Assembly (NCBI GenBank): GCA_033875255.1
Contig: JAWZSN010000010.1
Location: 62,001-126,000, forward strand
Direction: 5' to 3'
Source: Marinimicrococcus sp033875255
GTDB lineage: Bacteria > Pseudomonadota > Alphaproteobacteria > Geminicoccales > Geminicoccaceae
DNA length: 64,000 nt
Shown here: in pieces, positions 27,960-36,800 of the stretch
Position numbering within the stretch: the first letter of the stretch is position 1
Layout: the number at the start of each line of letters is the position of its first letter
Position numbers and translations under genes: made by a program
Notes under the pieces: model-generated
Database searches by the model: none
The model's input: only the letters and a program-made list of their open reading frames with translations
What the model was told of the DNA's origin: nothing

Positions 27960-27983
27960 GCAAGCGATGCAGTAATCGCTTGC
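27960..27983. promoter_or_regulatory. LacI-type operator candidate before the DUF2848 gene
   Basis: A perfect inverted repeat, GCAAGCGAT (27960-27968) and ATCGCTTGC (27975-27983), is separated by 6 nt. Its right half reads GTAATCGCTTGC, centred on CG like LacI-family operators, and ends 31 nt before the DUF2848 start codon. The same CGCTTGC/GCAAGCG half-site appears before tctC and before the LacI regulator gene. Confidence 0.5.
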
Positions 27984-28014
27984 AAAGCTGCTCATGACGA
28001 GGGGGAAGCCGAAG

Positions 28015-28692
28015 ATGCTGCAGTTGCGCACGGCTGAAGGACAGTCCGTCGAGGTTCGGCCCGAGGAGCTCGTGGTCGCCGGGTTCGCGGGGCGCGACCG
28101 GGACCAGGTCGAGCATCACATCGTCGAGCTCGAGGCGCTGGGCGTGGCGCGACCTTCCAGCGTTCCCCTCTTCTACCGCGTCTCCGCCAGCCTGCTGACC
28201 ACCGCCGCGCGCATCCAGGTGGTGGGCACGCAGAGCTCGGGTGAGGTCGAGGCAGTGCTGGTGGCGGCCGGCGGCGAGCTCTTCGTGGGCGTAGCCTCGG
28301 ACCATACCGACCGCGAGGCCGAGGCCCATTCGGTCGCCCTCTCCAAGCAGCTCTGTGCCAAGCCCATGGGCGCCATGGTGTGGCGCTTCGCCGAGGTGGC
28401 CGATCACTGGGACCGGCTCGTGCTGCGCGCCCATGCGGTGATCGACGGCGAGCGGGTCCTCTACCAGGAGGGCGCGGTGGCCGGTCTGCTGCCGGTCACC
28501 AGCCTCATGGAGAGCTATGCCGGCCGCTCCGGCACCCGCCTCGCAGACGGCCAGGCGATGCTGTGCGGGACGCTGCCTGCCATCGGCGGAATCCGCCCCG
28601 CGGCACGCTTCGAGGTGGAGCTGGTCGATCCGGTGCGCGGCCGCAGCCTGACGCACGCCTACGACATCGAGACCCTGCCGATCGTGAGCTGA
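28015..28692 (+). CDS. DUF2848 family protein
   Basis: 225 aa protein of the DUF2848 family, whose members look related to fumarylacetoacetate-hydrolase-like enzymes; no specific reaction is established by sequence. Conserved segments are RPEELVVAGFAGRDRDQVEHHI, LGVARPSSVPLFYRVSASLL, VGVASDHTDREAEAHSVALS and the C-terminal VELVDPVRGRSL. ATG at 28015 is chosen because a GGGGGA lies about 9 nt upstream; an ATG at 27994 lacks a ribosome site. It is followed by the amidase gene 26 nt later, a pairing that suggests a hydrolytic pathway for an amide or related compound. Confidence 0.82.
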   Translation: MLQLRTAEGQSVEVRPEELVVAGFAGRDRDQVEHHIVELEALGVARPSSVPLFYRVSASLLTTAARIQVVGTQSSGEVEAVLVAAGGELFVGVASDHTDREAEAHSVALSKQLCAKPMGAMVWRFAEVADHWDRLVLRAHAVIDGERVLYQEGAVAGLLPVTSLMESYAGRSGTRLADGQAMLCGTLPAIGGIRPAARFEVELVDPVRGRSLTHAYDIETLPIVS

Positions 28693-28718
28693 CGCGCAAG
28701 CCCGGGAGATTTCTGGCG

Positions 28719-30065
28719 ATGCTGCCCGACGCGACCATCGACGAACTTGCCCGCGCCCTGCGCGAGGGCCGGACTTCAAGCCGCGAGCTCACCGAGCAGG
28801 CGCTGGCGCGAGCCGGGGAGGCGGGCGGCCGCCACGTCTTCACGCGGACCTTCGACGAGGCGGCCCTCGCCCAGGCCGACGCCGCCGACCGGCTGCGCGC
28901 CCAAGGCGTGGTGCCCTCGCCGCTGGCCGGCCTGCCGGTCTCCATCAAGGATCTCTTCGACGTCCAGGGCCACGAGACCCGGGCCGGCTCGCGCGCCCTT
29001 GCCGGCAGCGGGCCGGCAGCGCGCGACGCCGTCGTGGTGGCGCGCCTGCGGGCGGCCGGGGCTGTCCTCGTCGGTCACACCAACATGACCGAGTTCGCCT
29101 ACTCCGGCATCGGCTTGAACCCCCATTACGGCACGCCCGGCAACCCGCACGACCCGGCGCGGATCCCCGGCGGCTCGTCGTCGGGGGCGGCCGTGTCGGT
29201 GGCGGGCGGCATGGCCGCCATGGGCCTCGGCACCGACACCGGCGGCTCGGTGCGCATCCCGGCGGCCCTGTGTGGTCTGGCCGGCTTCAAGCCGACCCAG
29301 TGGCGGGTGCCGCTGGACGGCAGCGTACCGCTCTCCTCGACGCTCGATTCGATCGGGCCGATCGCCCGTACCATCCGCTGCTGCGCCGTGGCCGACGCAA
29401 TCCTCGCCGGGGCGCCCGAGCATGGCGCGCCGGCAGCGCTGCCGCTGGCCGGCCTGCGTCTTGCGGTGCCGCAAAGCTATGTCCTCGACGACATGGACGA
29501 GGCCGTCTCCGAGGCCTTCGCGGAGGCGCTGACACGGCTTTCCGAGGCGGGCGCCCGTATCGAGGAGGCCGGCTTCGAGAATCTGCTCGAGCTGGGCGCG
29601 CTGTTCGAGGGCGGCGGCTTCACCGCGGCCGAGAGCTTCCACTGGCACCGCCGGCTGCTGGCCGAGAAGCGGGAGCTCTACGATCCACGGGTGCGGGGGC
29701 GGATCGAGCGCGGCGCCGCCATGCCGGCCAGCGACTACATGGCGCTTCAGGACGGACGGGCTGCCGCCATCGCCGAGATGCGCCGCCGCATGCGGCCCTG
29801 GGATGCCCTGCTGATTCCCACCGTGCCGATCGTGGCACCCCGCTTCGACGAGCTCGATGACGATGCCGACTTCACCCGCCTGAACCTCCTCGTGCTGCGC
29901 AACTCCACCGTTGCCAACATGCTGGGCCTGTGCGCCGCGAGCTTGCCCTGCCAGGCGGAGGGCGCGCTGCCGGTGGGGCTCACGGTCATGGCGGGCGAGG
30001 GGCAGGACGAGCGCCTGTTGGCGATGGCGGCTGCCATCGAGGACCTGCTGCGCGGCGGGGCGTGA
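28719..30065 (+). CDS. Amidase signature family enzyme
   Basis: 448 aa hydrolase of the amidase signature family, cleaving a carboxamide to acid and ammonia or amine. The catalytic Ser-cisSer-Lys triad can be placed: Lys in LPVSIKDLFDVQGHETRAGS near residue 75, and the serines in PGGSSSGAAVSVAGG with TDTGGSVRIPA around 150-180. GFKPT follows as in other family members. It is too specific in context to be GatA; gatB and gatC are absent. Its stop overlaps the next gene's GTG start. Confidence 0.9.
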   Translation: MLPDATIDELARALREGRTSSRELTEQALARAGEAGGRHVFTRTFDEAALAQADAADRLRAQGVVPSPLAGLPVSIKDLFDVQGHETRAGSRALAGSGPAARDAVVVARLRAAGAVLVGHTNMTEFAYSGIGLNPHYGTPGNPHDPARIPGGSSSGAAVSVAGGMAAMGLGTDTGGSVRIPAALCGLAGFKPTQWRVPLDGSVPLSSTLDSIGPIARTIRCCAVADAILAGAPEHGAPAALPLAGLRLAVPQSYVLDDMDEAVSEAFAEALTRLSEAGARIEEAGFENLLELGALFEGGGFTAAESFHWHRRLLAEKRELYDPRVRGRIERGAAMPASDYMALQDGRAAAIAEMRRRMRPWDALLIPTVPIVAPRFDELDDDADFTRLNLLVLRNSTVANMLGLCAASLPCQAEGALPVGLTVMAGEGQDERLLAMAAAIEDLLRGGA

Positions 30066-30871
30066 GCGCCCTCTTCGTCTTCGGCCTGCTGGTCCGTACC
30101 GCCGCGACTGCGGGCGTGGTGATCCTCGTGGCGCTGGTGGTGGCACGCTCCGGCCCGCGCATCGGCGGAATTGCGGTGGGCCTGCCCATCGTGCTGGCGC
30201 CCGGGTTCTTCTTTCTCGGGATCGAGCAGCCGCCGGCGTTCGTGGCCGAGGCCGCCATCGCCGTCCTCTACACGCTGGCGGCGAGCCTAGCCTTCACCGC
30301 AGCCTACCTTCTCGCGGCAGCCCGGCTCGGGCCGTTCGCGAGCCTGGGCGTGGCGGCGGCGACCTGGCTCGGCGTCGGGCTCGCGCTCGCCCAGGCGCCG
30401 CGGGCGCTGGCCCCCGCCCTGCTCGTCTACGGGCTGGCGCTCGCCGCCGCCCTTGCGTTGGCGCGCGTCCTGCGCCTGCCGCCGGCCGTGGCGGCGTCGC
30501 GGCCGGGGCCTGGCGCGCTGGCGCTGCGCGGGCTCGCCGCAGGGCTGCTGGTGGCGCTGGCCACCACCGCGGGCGCCTCGCTCGGCCCCACCGCCTCGGG
30601 GCTGCTGATCGGCTACCCGGTGGGGATCACCATCGTCAGCCTCACGCTCTACCAGCTTCATGGCGCTGCGCTGGCGCGGGCGACGGTAGCGGCGGCACAG
30701 CCCGGCATGATGAGCCTCGCCGCCTTCGCGGCCACGACCGCGGCGGCCGCCGTGCCCCTGGGGGCAGCGGCGGCCTGGTCTCTGGCGCTGCTGGCCTCGC
30801 TCGCGGCCAGCGGCCTCATGCTGACACTGGCGCGCCTGGCGGTGGCGAGACCTGCCGCCAGGCACGGCTGA
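30062..30871 (+). CDS. Polytopic membrane protein of unknown function
   Basis: 269 aa Ala/Leu/Val-rich integral membrane protein with roughly seven to eight hydrophobic segments and no large soluble domain. Segments with slight conservation character are RSGPRIGGIAVGLPIVLAPG, near residue 27, and LGPTASGLLIGYPVGITIVS in the second half. The two may be a duplicated GGIAVGLPI / SGLLIGYPVG repeat. GTG start at 30062 overlaps the amidase stop as GTGA, so it is translationally coupled. It could be an exporter or carrier for the amidase substrate or product; no family is recognised with confidence. Confidence 0.75.
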   Translation: MSALFVFGLLVRTAATAGVVILVALVVARSGPRIGGIAVGLPIVLAPGFFFLGIEQPPAFVAEAAIAVLYTLAASLAFTAAYLLAAARLGPFASLGVAAATWLGVGLALAQAPRALAPALLVYGLALAAALALARVLRLPPAVAASRPGPGALALRGLAAGLLVALATTAGASLGPTASGLLIGYPVGITIVSLTLYQLHGAALARATVAAAQPGMMSLAAFAATTAAAAVPLGAAAAWSLALLASLAASGLMLTLARLAVARPAARHG

Positions 30872-30883
30872 GTCACCGAACGT

Positions 30884-32395
30884 TCAGCCGGCCTCGCTGG
30901 CCGGCGTGGGGCTGGCGCCGGCGCGGCCGCGGATCTCGCCCAGAAGGGCGAGCACCATCACCAGCACCGTGACCGCGATCAGCACCACCGCGATGGGGTG
31001 GCCGGAGAAGAACGCCAGGAAGCTGCCGTCGGTGAGGATCAGGCCCTGGCGCAGGTTCTCCTCGAAGGTCGGCCCCAGCACCATGCCGATCACGATGGGC
31101 GCCATCGGCACGCCGGCCAGCCGCAGGAAGAAGCCGATGATGCCCGCGCCCAGCGCGGTGAGCAGGTCGAAGGGATTGCCGCGCACGCCGTAGGCGCCGA
31201 CGATCGAGAGCACCAGCACCATGGGCAGGAGCACCGGCTCGGGCAGGCGCAGGACGCGGGTGAGCATCGGCGCCGCGGCAGCACCCATGACCGCCATCAC
31301 CACGTTGCAGACCGCCAGCACGATGAACGAGCCGTACATCAGCTCCGGGTTGTCGGCGAACAGCCGCACGCCGGGCTGGATGCCCTGGATGATGAGCGCC
31401 GACATCATCACGGCGGTGGAGGGATCGCCCGGGATGCCCAGCGCCAGCGTCGGCACCAGCGCCCCGCCGGTGACGGCGTTGTTGGAGGCTTCCGAGGCGA
31501 CCAGCCCCTCCGGCTCGCCGGTGCCCAGCTTGTCGCGGTAGCGGCCGCTGCGCTTGGCCTCCGAGTAGGAGATGAAGGCGGCGGTGGAGGCTCCGGTGCC
31601 CGGCAGGATGCCCACCGCGGTGCCGATCACGCAGCTCTTGATGAGCGTCTTCCAGCGCGCCAGCCACTCCTTGAGGGGAGCCACCGAGAAGCCGATGCGC
31701 TGGTTGACGTCGCCGTCCTGGTCCTGCGGCATGGCGAGCCGCATGAAGACCTCGGTGAGCGCGAAGAGGCCGATGAGCAGCGGCACCAGCTCGAGGCCGG
31801 CGGAAAGATCGAAGACGCCGAAGTCGAAGCGCACGAAGCCGGTCATGGCGTCGGTGCCGACGGTGGCCAGGAACAGGCCGATGACGCCGGCCAGCAGGCC
31901 GTTGATCATGCTGCCGCGCGAGACGCCAGCGATGCAGGTGAGGGCGAGCGCGATCAGCGCGAAGGTCTCGATGGGCCCGAAGCTCAGGGCGAACTGGGCG
32001 AGCCGCGGCGCCGCCAGCACCAGCACGACCGTGGAGAACAGGCCGCCGATGAGCGAGGCGATGGTGGCCCAACCCAGCGCCTTGTCGGCCTCGCCGCGCA
32101 CCGCCATCGGGTAGCCGTCCAGCACGGTGGCGGCTGACTGCGGCGTGCCCGGCGTGTTGATGAGGATCGCCGAGAGCGAGCCGCCATAGACCGACGAGCA
32201 GTAGATGGCGAGCACCAGCGCGATGGACGGTGCGGGCGGCATCGAGAAGGTGAAGGGCAGGGCGATGGTGATCGCCAGCACCGTGCCCAGGCCGGGCAGG
32301 GCGCCCATGACGATGCCGAAAGCGGTGCCGACCAGGACGGCGAGGCCGACATGGAGGTTCAGCACCAGCTCGAGGGCCGGAAGGAGATGTTCCAT
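30884..32395 (-). CDS. tctA: Tripartite tricarboxylate transporter, large membrane subunit TctA
   Basis: 503 aa integral membrane permease of the tripartite tricarboxylate transporter (TTT) family. Family marks are GIVMGALPGLGTVLAITIALPF near the N-terminus, the GGSLSAILINTPGTPQSAATVLDGYPM box near residue 72, and GILPGTGASTAAFISYSEAKR near 260. Around ten or more hydrophobic segments are present. It is the distal gene of a tctC-tctB-tctA operon and converges on the plus-strand membrane protein gene with only 12 nt between. Confidence 0.95.
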   Translation of the reverse strand: MEHLLPALELVLNLHVGLAVLVGTAFGIVMGALPGLGTVLAITIALPFTFSMPPAPSIALVLAIYCSSVYGGSLSAILINTPGTPQSAATVLDGYPMAVRGEADKALGWATIASLIGGLFSTVVLVLAAPRLAQFALSFGPIETFALIALALTCIAGVSRGSMINGLLAGVIGLFLATVGTDAMTGFVRFDFGVFDLSAGLELVPLLIGLFALTEVFMRLAMPQDQDGDVNQRIGFSVAPLKEWLARWKTLIKSCVIGTAVGILPGTGASTAAFISYSEAKRSGRYRDKLGTGEPEGLVASEASNNAVTGGALVPTLALGIPGDPSTAVMMSALIIQGIQPGVRLFADNPELMYGSFIVLAVCNVVMAVMGAAAAPMLTRVLRLPEPVLLPMVLVLSIVGAYGVRGNPFDLLTALGAGIIGFFLRLAGVPMAPIVIGMVLGPTFEENLRQGLILTDGSFLAFFSGHPIAVVLIAVTVLVMVLALLGEIRGRAGASPTPASEAG

Positions 32396-32405
32396 GGCGC
32401 CGTCC

Positions 32406-32873
32406 CTAGATCCGGTCGAACCAGGGGGAGACCGGAAGGATGATCTGCAGGAAGAAGACGAAGACGTACCAGGTGAGCAGCGGGAAGATCACCGCTAGAG
32501 GCACGACCACCGCCGGCCGCCGGTAGCCCAGCACGGGCAGCAGCACGAGCAGGAAGGCGATGGAGGCGAAGGCGAAGCCGATCACCGTGATGCCCAGCAC
32601 GTAGAGGGCGGTCAGCGCCATGAGGGTGGCGAGCCTGCCCCAGTTCGGGGCCTGCACGGCGGGCATGCCGTGGCGCAGCAGGCCGCGCGCCAGGACGATG
32701 CCCGAGAGGGCCACCCAGAAGCCCAGCAGGATGCGCGGGAAGAAGCCCGGGTCGAAGCCGAAGCCGAAGAAACCGGTGTCTCCGGCCTCGAGCTTGCCGG
32801 CCTCCCGCCAAAGCAGGCCCGCGATGACCAGCATCGCGGCGCCGAAGATCAGGTCGAGCCGATCGCGTCGCAT
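32406..32873 (-). CDS. tctB: Tripartite tricarboxylate transporter, small membrane subunit TctB
   Basis: 155 aa protein with four predicted membrane helices, the small subunit of the TTT importer. Characteristic are RRDRLDLIFGAAMLVIAGLLW at the N-terminus, GFGFDPGFFPRILLGFWV and the C-terminal LTWYVFVFFLQIILPVSPW. The position between tctC and tctA, 10 nt from tctA, supports the assignment for this poorly conserved subunit. Confidence 0.9.
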   Translation of the reverse strand: MRRDRLDLIFGAAMLVIAGLLWREAGKLEAGDTGFFGFGFDPGFFPRILLGFWVALSGIVLARGLLRHGMPAVQAPNWGRLATLMALTALYVLGITVIGFAFASIAFLLVLLPVLGYRRPAVVVPLAVIFPLLTWYVFVFFLQIILPVSPWFDRI

Positions 32874-32942
32874 GAATGGCTCCGAGAGGGGCCGCGCGGG
32901 CGCGGCGGGAGGAGGGGCTCCGCCGCAGCGGAGCCCGCTATC

Positions 32943-33908
32943 CTACTTCTTCTTGATGCCGGCGATGTCCATGAGCTCCTTGTTGCGCTCGTACTCGGTC
33001 TCGACGAACGCCTCGAGCTCCTCGGGGTTGAGGTAGCTCGGCGAGAGCTGCAGCTTCTCGAACTCCGCCTGGACCTTGGAGTCCTCAAGCGTGTCCTCGA
33101 GAACGCCGGACATCTTCTTGATGATCTCGTCGGGCGTGCCCTCGGGGGCGAACAGCCCCAGCCAGATCGAGAACTCCCGGTCGTAGCCCTGCTCCTTCAT
33201 GGTCGGCAGGTCGGGGAACTCGGGCAGGCGCTCGGAGGCCCACACGCCCAGCGGCCGCAGGTCGTAGCGGGGCACGAGCTGCGCCTGGTCGCTGAAGACG
33301 TCGACCACGCCGCCCATCAGGGCCTTCATTACCTCGGCCGAGCCCTTGAAGGGCACGTGCTTGAGCTCGACCTCGGCATCGCTCTGCAGCGCGATCGTGG
33401 TGATGTGCGGCAGGGTGCCGGCGCCGGTGGAGGCGTAGGTCAGCTCGCCGGGCTTGGCGCGCGCGGCCTCCACCACGTCCTCGATGCTGTGGAAGGGCGA
33501 ATCCTGGGTGACCATCACCACCATGGGCGTGTCGTTGATCCGCCCCACCGGCTCGAAGCCCTTGGGGTCGTAGGGCAGCGGCCGCATGTGCGGCATGCTG
33601 GTGAGCACGCTCGGGGTCGAGAGATAGTAGGTGTAGCCGTCGGGCTTGGCGCGGGCCGCCTCGGCAGCACCGATGGTGCCGCCGGCACCGGCGACGTTCT
33701 TGATGATGATCTCGGTGTCGAGCCGATCGGCCAGGTGCGGCTGCAGCGCGCGGCCGACGATGTCGGTGGCGCCGCCGGCGGGCCAGGAGATCACGATGGT
33801 GATGGGCTTCTCGGGCCACGCCGCCTGTGCGGGCATCGCCGACGCAGTCATGACTGCGGTGAGTGCGGCTCCGGCGAGCAGCGTGGCGCGGCGCGTGTGT
33901 CTGGGCAT
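32943..33908 (-). CDS. tctC: Tripartite tricarboxylate transporter substrate-binding protein TctC
   Basis: 321 aa periplasmic binding protein. It has a signal peptide with a twin-basic start (MPRHTRRATLLAGAAL, cleavage after AQA), then AWPEKPITIVISWPAGGATD, the family signature. It continues with VAGAGGTIGAAEAARAKPDGYT and the TGAGTLPHITTIAL segment. A GGAGG ribosome site precedes the ATG. Substrate is unknown: TctC homologues are specialised for many carboxylates. The neighbouring LacI regulator and catabolic genes suggest the compound they degrade. Confidence 0.93.
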   Translation of the reverse strand: MPRHTRRATLLAGAALTAVMTASAMPAQAAWPEKPITIVISWPAGGATDIVGRALQPHLADRLDTEIIIKNVAGAGGTIGAAEAARAKPDGYTYYLSTPSVLTSMPHMRPLPYDPKGFEPVGRINDTPMVVMVTQDSPFHSIEDVVEAARAKPGELTYASTGAGTLPHITTIALQSDAEVELKHVPFKGSAEVMKALMGGVVDVFSDQAQLVPRYDLRPLGVWASERLPEFPDLPTMKEQGYDREFSIWLGLFAPEGTPDEIIKKMSGVLEDTLEDSKVQAEFEKLQLSPSYLNPEELEAFVETEYERNKELMDIAGIKKK

Positions 33909-33949
33909 TCGTGCCTCCCTTGGAACCTGATGGGCCATGTTGGGGCCTT

Positions 33950-33961
33950 GATAGCGCTTGC
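33950..33961. promoter_or_regulatory. LacI-type operator candidate before tctC
   Basis: GATAGCGCTTGC contains an intact CGCTTGC right half-site and lies 42 nt upstream of the tctC start. It is one of two such sites in the 141-nt divergent region between tctC and the LacI regulator gene. Confidence 0.45.
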
Positions 33962-34005
33962 AACACCTAACCGAAAGAGATATCGCCATGTCAATGAATG
34001 TTTCA

Positions 34006-34017
34006 GCAAGCGGTTGC
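34006..34017. promoter_or_regulatory. LacI-type operator candidate before the LacI regulator gene
   Basis: GCAAGCGGTTGC is a near-perfect palindrome centred on CG, the classic LacI/GalR-type operator form. It ends 32 nt before the regulator's start codon, suggesting autoregulation and shared control with tctCBA. Confidence 0.55.
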
Positions 34018-34049
34018 ACAGCAGCTGGTAGCTCGATCGAGGAGCGCTG

Positions 34050-35096
34050 ATGGCGCGGGCGAAAGGGTCCGGACTGCCCGAGCCGCGGGCACCGGGAGGC
34101 GGCAGGGTGCGGATGGAGGACGTCGCGGCGGTCGCCGGCGTGTCCGTCGCCACCGTCTCGCGCGCCTTCGGCAAGCCCGACTCGGTCTCGCCCGAGCTGC
34201 GCCGCCGCGTCCTCGAATCGGCCGAGCGGCTGGGCTTCCGGCCCAGCGTGCTGGCCGGCAGCCTCGCTAGTGCGCGGGCGCGGATCGTCGGCGTGGTGGT
34301 GCCTTCGCTGCTGACCTCGTTCTTCGGGATGACCCTGGAGGCGCTGGCGGGGCGGCTGGGCCCGGCCGGCTACCAGATGATGGTTGGTCACCACGAGTAC
34401 GATCTCGAGCGGGAGGAGGCGTTGGTCGCCGCCAGTCTCGACTGGTCGCCTGCGGCCATTGTCGTCACCGGCGCGACCCACAGCCGCGCCACGCTCTCGG
34501 CGCTGGCCCGGGCGGAATGTCCGGTGGTCGAGATGTGGGAGCTCTCCGAACGCCCCATCGACACCGCCGTGGGTTTCTCGAGCCGCGAGGCGGGGCGGGC
34601 GGTGGCCCATCACCTGATCGCCGGCGGGCGACGCCGGCTGGCGTTCGTCGGCGGCGCCATGGGCCGCGACCTGCGCGCCGCGGCGCGCGGCCAGGGCTTC
34701 GTCGAGGCGGCGCGCGAGGCGGGCCTGCCGGAGCCGCGTGTCGAGGCGCTGGAGGAGCGCTCCTCGACGGCCGGCGGCATCGCCGCCTTCGCCCGGCTGA
34801 TGGATTCGGGCGAGCCACCCGAGGCGATCGCTTTCTCCAACGATTTTCTGGCGCTGGGCGCCCTGTTCGAGGCGCAGCGCCGCGGCGTGCGGATACCCGA
34901 GGATGTGGCCCTCGCAGGCTACGGCGACCTCGAGTTCGCCGCCAACTCGACACCCACCCTCACCACGGTACGGCCGCCGCACAGGGCGATCGGCACCGCG
35001 GTGGCCGACCACCTGCTGCGCCGCTTCGAGGACCCGGAGGCCGGGGGCGAGATCATCGATCTCGGCTTCGAGCTGGTGGCCCGCGCGAGCGGCTGA
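34050..35096 (+). CDS. LacI-family transcriptional regulator
   Basis: 348 aa repressor. A Pro/Gly-rich 20-residue lead precedes the helix-turn-helix (RMEDVAAVAGVSVATVSRAF) and hinge helix (GFRPSVLAGSLASARA). A periplasmic-binding-protein-like effector domain follows (IVGVVVPSLLTSFFGMTLEA, then AIAFSNDFLALGALFEAQRR and VALAGYGDLEFAANSTPTLT). It resembles GntR/gluconate-type LacI members. It is divergent from tctCBA and lies 31 nt upstream of the ThDP-enzyme gene, so it probably controls both directions. Effector unknown. Confidence 0.93.
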   Translation: MARAKGSGLPEPRAPGGGRVRMEDVAAVAGVSVATVSRAFGKPDSVSPELRRRVLESAERLGFRPSVLAGSLASARARIVGVVVPSLLTSFFGMTLEALAGRLGPAGYQMMVGHHEYDLEREEALVAASLDWSPAAIVVTGATHSRATLSALARAECPVVEMWELSERPIDTAVGFSSREAGRAVAHHLIAGGRRRLAFVGGAMGRDLRAAARGQGFVEAAREAGLPEPRVEALEERSSTAGGIAAFARLMDSGEPPEAIAFSNDFLALGALFEAQRRGVRIPEDVALAGYGDLEFAANSTPTLTTVRPPHRAIGTAVADHLLRRFEDPEAGGEIIDLGFELVARASG

Positions 35097-35127
35097 CGAC
35101 CGGTATTGCGATCAGGGAGTGCGATGA

Positions 35128-36798
35128 ATGGGCGATAGGATCGATGGTGCGCGCTACATGGCCGAGACGCTGCACCGGCAAGGCGTGAGCCACGTCTTCT
35201 TCATCGATGCGATCATGCGGCGCACGCTCGTCGAGCTCGAGGCGCTGGGCATCGAGCGGGTCCTGGCGCACAGCGAGAAGTCGGCCGTCTACATGGCCGA
35301 CGGCTACGCCCGTGTGACCGGCCGGCCCGGCGTGTGCATGGCGCAGTCGGTGGGTGCCGCCAATCTCGCGGCCGGCCTGCAGGACGCCTACCTGCACCGC
35401 ACCCCGCTGATCGCGCTCACCGGCCGCAAGCCGCCGATGTTCCGTCACCGCAACGCCTATCAGGAGCTGGACCACGCGCCGCTCTATGCGTCGGTGACCA
35501 AGTACCATGCCGAGGTGGAGACCGCCGAGCAGCTGCCGTTCCTGCTGCCCCAGGCGTTCCGCGAGGCCACCGAGGGCACGCCGCGGCCGGTCCACCTCGA
35601 TCTTGCCGGCCTGCAGGCGGAGATCATCGAGACCGGCACGGTGGAGCAGGGCCCGCTCGAGCCGCACCACACGCACCTTCCCGCCCGCCGCTCCCCGCCG
35701 GCCGGTGCCGAGATCGAGGCGGCGGCGGCAGCGCTCGCCAAGGCGCGGCAGCCGGTGATCGTGGCTGGTGCCGGCGCCATGGTGAGCGGCGCGCAGGACG
35801 CGGTCCGGCGCTTCGCCGAGGCGCTGCGGATCCCGGTGGCTACCTCGACCGGCGGCCGCGGCACCCTGCCCACCACCCACGAGCTGCACGTCGGCTGCGT
35901 CGGCCTCTACTCGGCGCCGCACGCCAACCGGATCCTCCACGAGGCCGACCTCGTGATCTTCCTGGGCTGCCACACCGGCGACCAGGTCACCTGCAACTGG
36001 ACCATTCCCGGCCAGGCCACGCCCATCGTGCAGATCGACGTGGACGGCAGCGAGATCGGCCGGAACTATCCGGCCGCCGTGGGCGTGCTGGGCGATCCGG
36101 CGCTGGCCATGGAGGCGCTGCTGGCGGCCTGCGGCAGCCAGGAGCCGCGCGCGGCATGGGCCGGCGAGGTCCGGGAGCGGGTGGCCGCATGGCGCGACAG
36201 CATGGCCGAGGCGATGGCCTCCGATGCCGCGCCGATTCGCGTCGAGCGGCTGTGCGCCGAGATCACCCGGGCGCTGCCGGAGAACGGCGTGCTGGTGGCC
36301 GACACCGGCTACTCGACCATCTGGGCCGCCACGCTGATCGATCTGCCGCATCCCGGCCAGACCTTCATGCGGGCCGCGGGCTCGCTTGGCTGGTCGTTCC
36401 CGGCGGCGCTCGGCGCAAAGTGCGGCGCGCCCGAGCGGCCGGTGGTGTGCTTCACCGGCGACGGCGCATTCTACTACCACATGAGCGAGCTCGAGACGGC
36501 GCGGCGCCGCAACATCCCGCTGGTGACGGTGGTCAACAACAACTCCGCCTTCGGCCAGGGCCTGGTGAACATCCGCAACATCTACGGCGGGCGCCCCGGC
36601 AACCAGGACGAGATCATCCGCTTCGGGCCCACCGATTTCGCCGCCGTGGCGCGCTCGTTCGGCGTCGAGGGGATCCGGGTGGAGGATCCCGCCGAGATCG
36701 CCGGCGCGCTGAGCCACGCCCTGTCGCTCGGCCGGCCGGTGGTGATCGACGTGGTGACCGACGCGGAGCCGCGCGCTCCCGAGCCCTGGACGCTCTGA
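35128..36798 (+). CDS. Thiamine diphosphate-dependent enzyme of the acetolactate synthase-like family
   Basis: 556 aa three-domain ThDP enzyme. The N-terminal Pyr domain has the catalytic Glu50 in HSEKSAVYMADGYARVTGRP. The middle domain contains IVAGAGAMVSGAQDAVRRFA. The C-terminal PP domain has the ThDP motif beginning FTGDGAFYYHMSELETA and ending VNNNSAFGQ. Members include decarboxylases, carboligases and sulfoacetaldehyde acetyltransferase; this one is not obviously IlvB since no small subunit gene follows. Context (3HCDH-like dehydrogenase, SDR, TctABC) suggests cleavage or decarboxylation of a 2-oxo acid in a catabolic route. Confidence 0.88.
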   Translation: MGDRIDGARYMAETLHRQGVSHVFFIDAIMRRTLVELEALGIERVLAHSEKSAVYMADGYARVTGRPGVCMAQSVGAANLAAGLQDAYLHRTPLIALTGRKPPMFRHRNAYQELDHAPLYASVTKYHAEVETAEQLPFLLPQAFREATEGTPRPVHLDLAGLQAEIIETGTVEQGPLEPHHTHLPARRSPPAGAEIEAAAAALAKARQPVIVAGAGAMVSGAQDAVRRFAEALRIPVATSTGGRGTLPTTHELHVGCVGLYSAPHANRILHEADLVIFLGCHTGDQVTCNWTIPGQATPIVQIDVDGSEIGRNYPAAVGVLGDPALAMEALLAACGSQEPRAAWAGEVRERVAAWRDSMAEAMASDAAPIRVERLCAEITRALPENGVLVADTGYSTIWAATLIDLPHPGQTFMRAAGSLGWSFPAALGAKCGAPERPVVCFTGDGAFYYHMSELETARRRNIPLVTVVNNNSAFGQGLVNIRNIYGGRPGNQDEIIRFGPTDFAAVARSFGVEGIRVEDPAEIAGALSHALSLGRPVVIDVVTDAEPRAPEPWTL

Positions 36799-36800
36799 GG

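Larger units (their letters stand above)
27453..28014. other. Intergenic region with inverted repeats
   Basis: No convincing gene is seen here. The region holds the hairpin after gbdR, a locally AT-rich patch around 27500-27530, and a perfect 8-bp inverted repeat with arms TCCCCTGA (27793-27800) and TCAGGGGA (27807-27814). It also holds the LacI-type operator candidate just before the DUF2848 gene. The 8-bp repeat has no T tract on either strand's downstream side, so a protein-binding site or an RNA structure is more likely than a terminator. Confidence 0.45.

Noticed and set aside
35128..36798. Acetolactate synthase (ilvB) as the identity of the ThDP enzyme
   Set aside because: No ilvN regulatory subunit gene is present, and the neighbours are catabolic dehydrogenases and a carboxylate transporter; the general family is kept instead.
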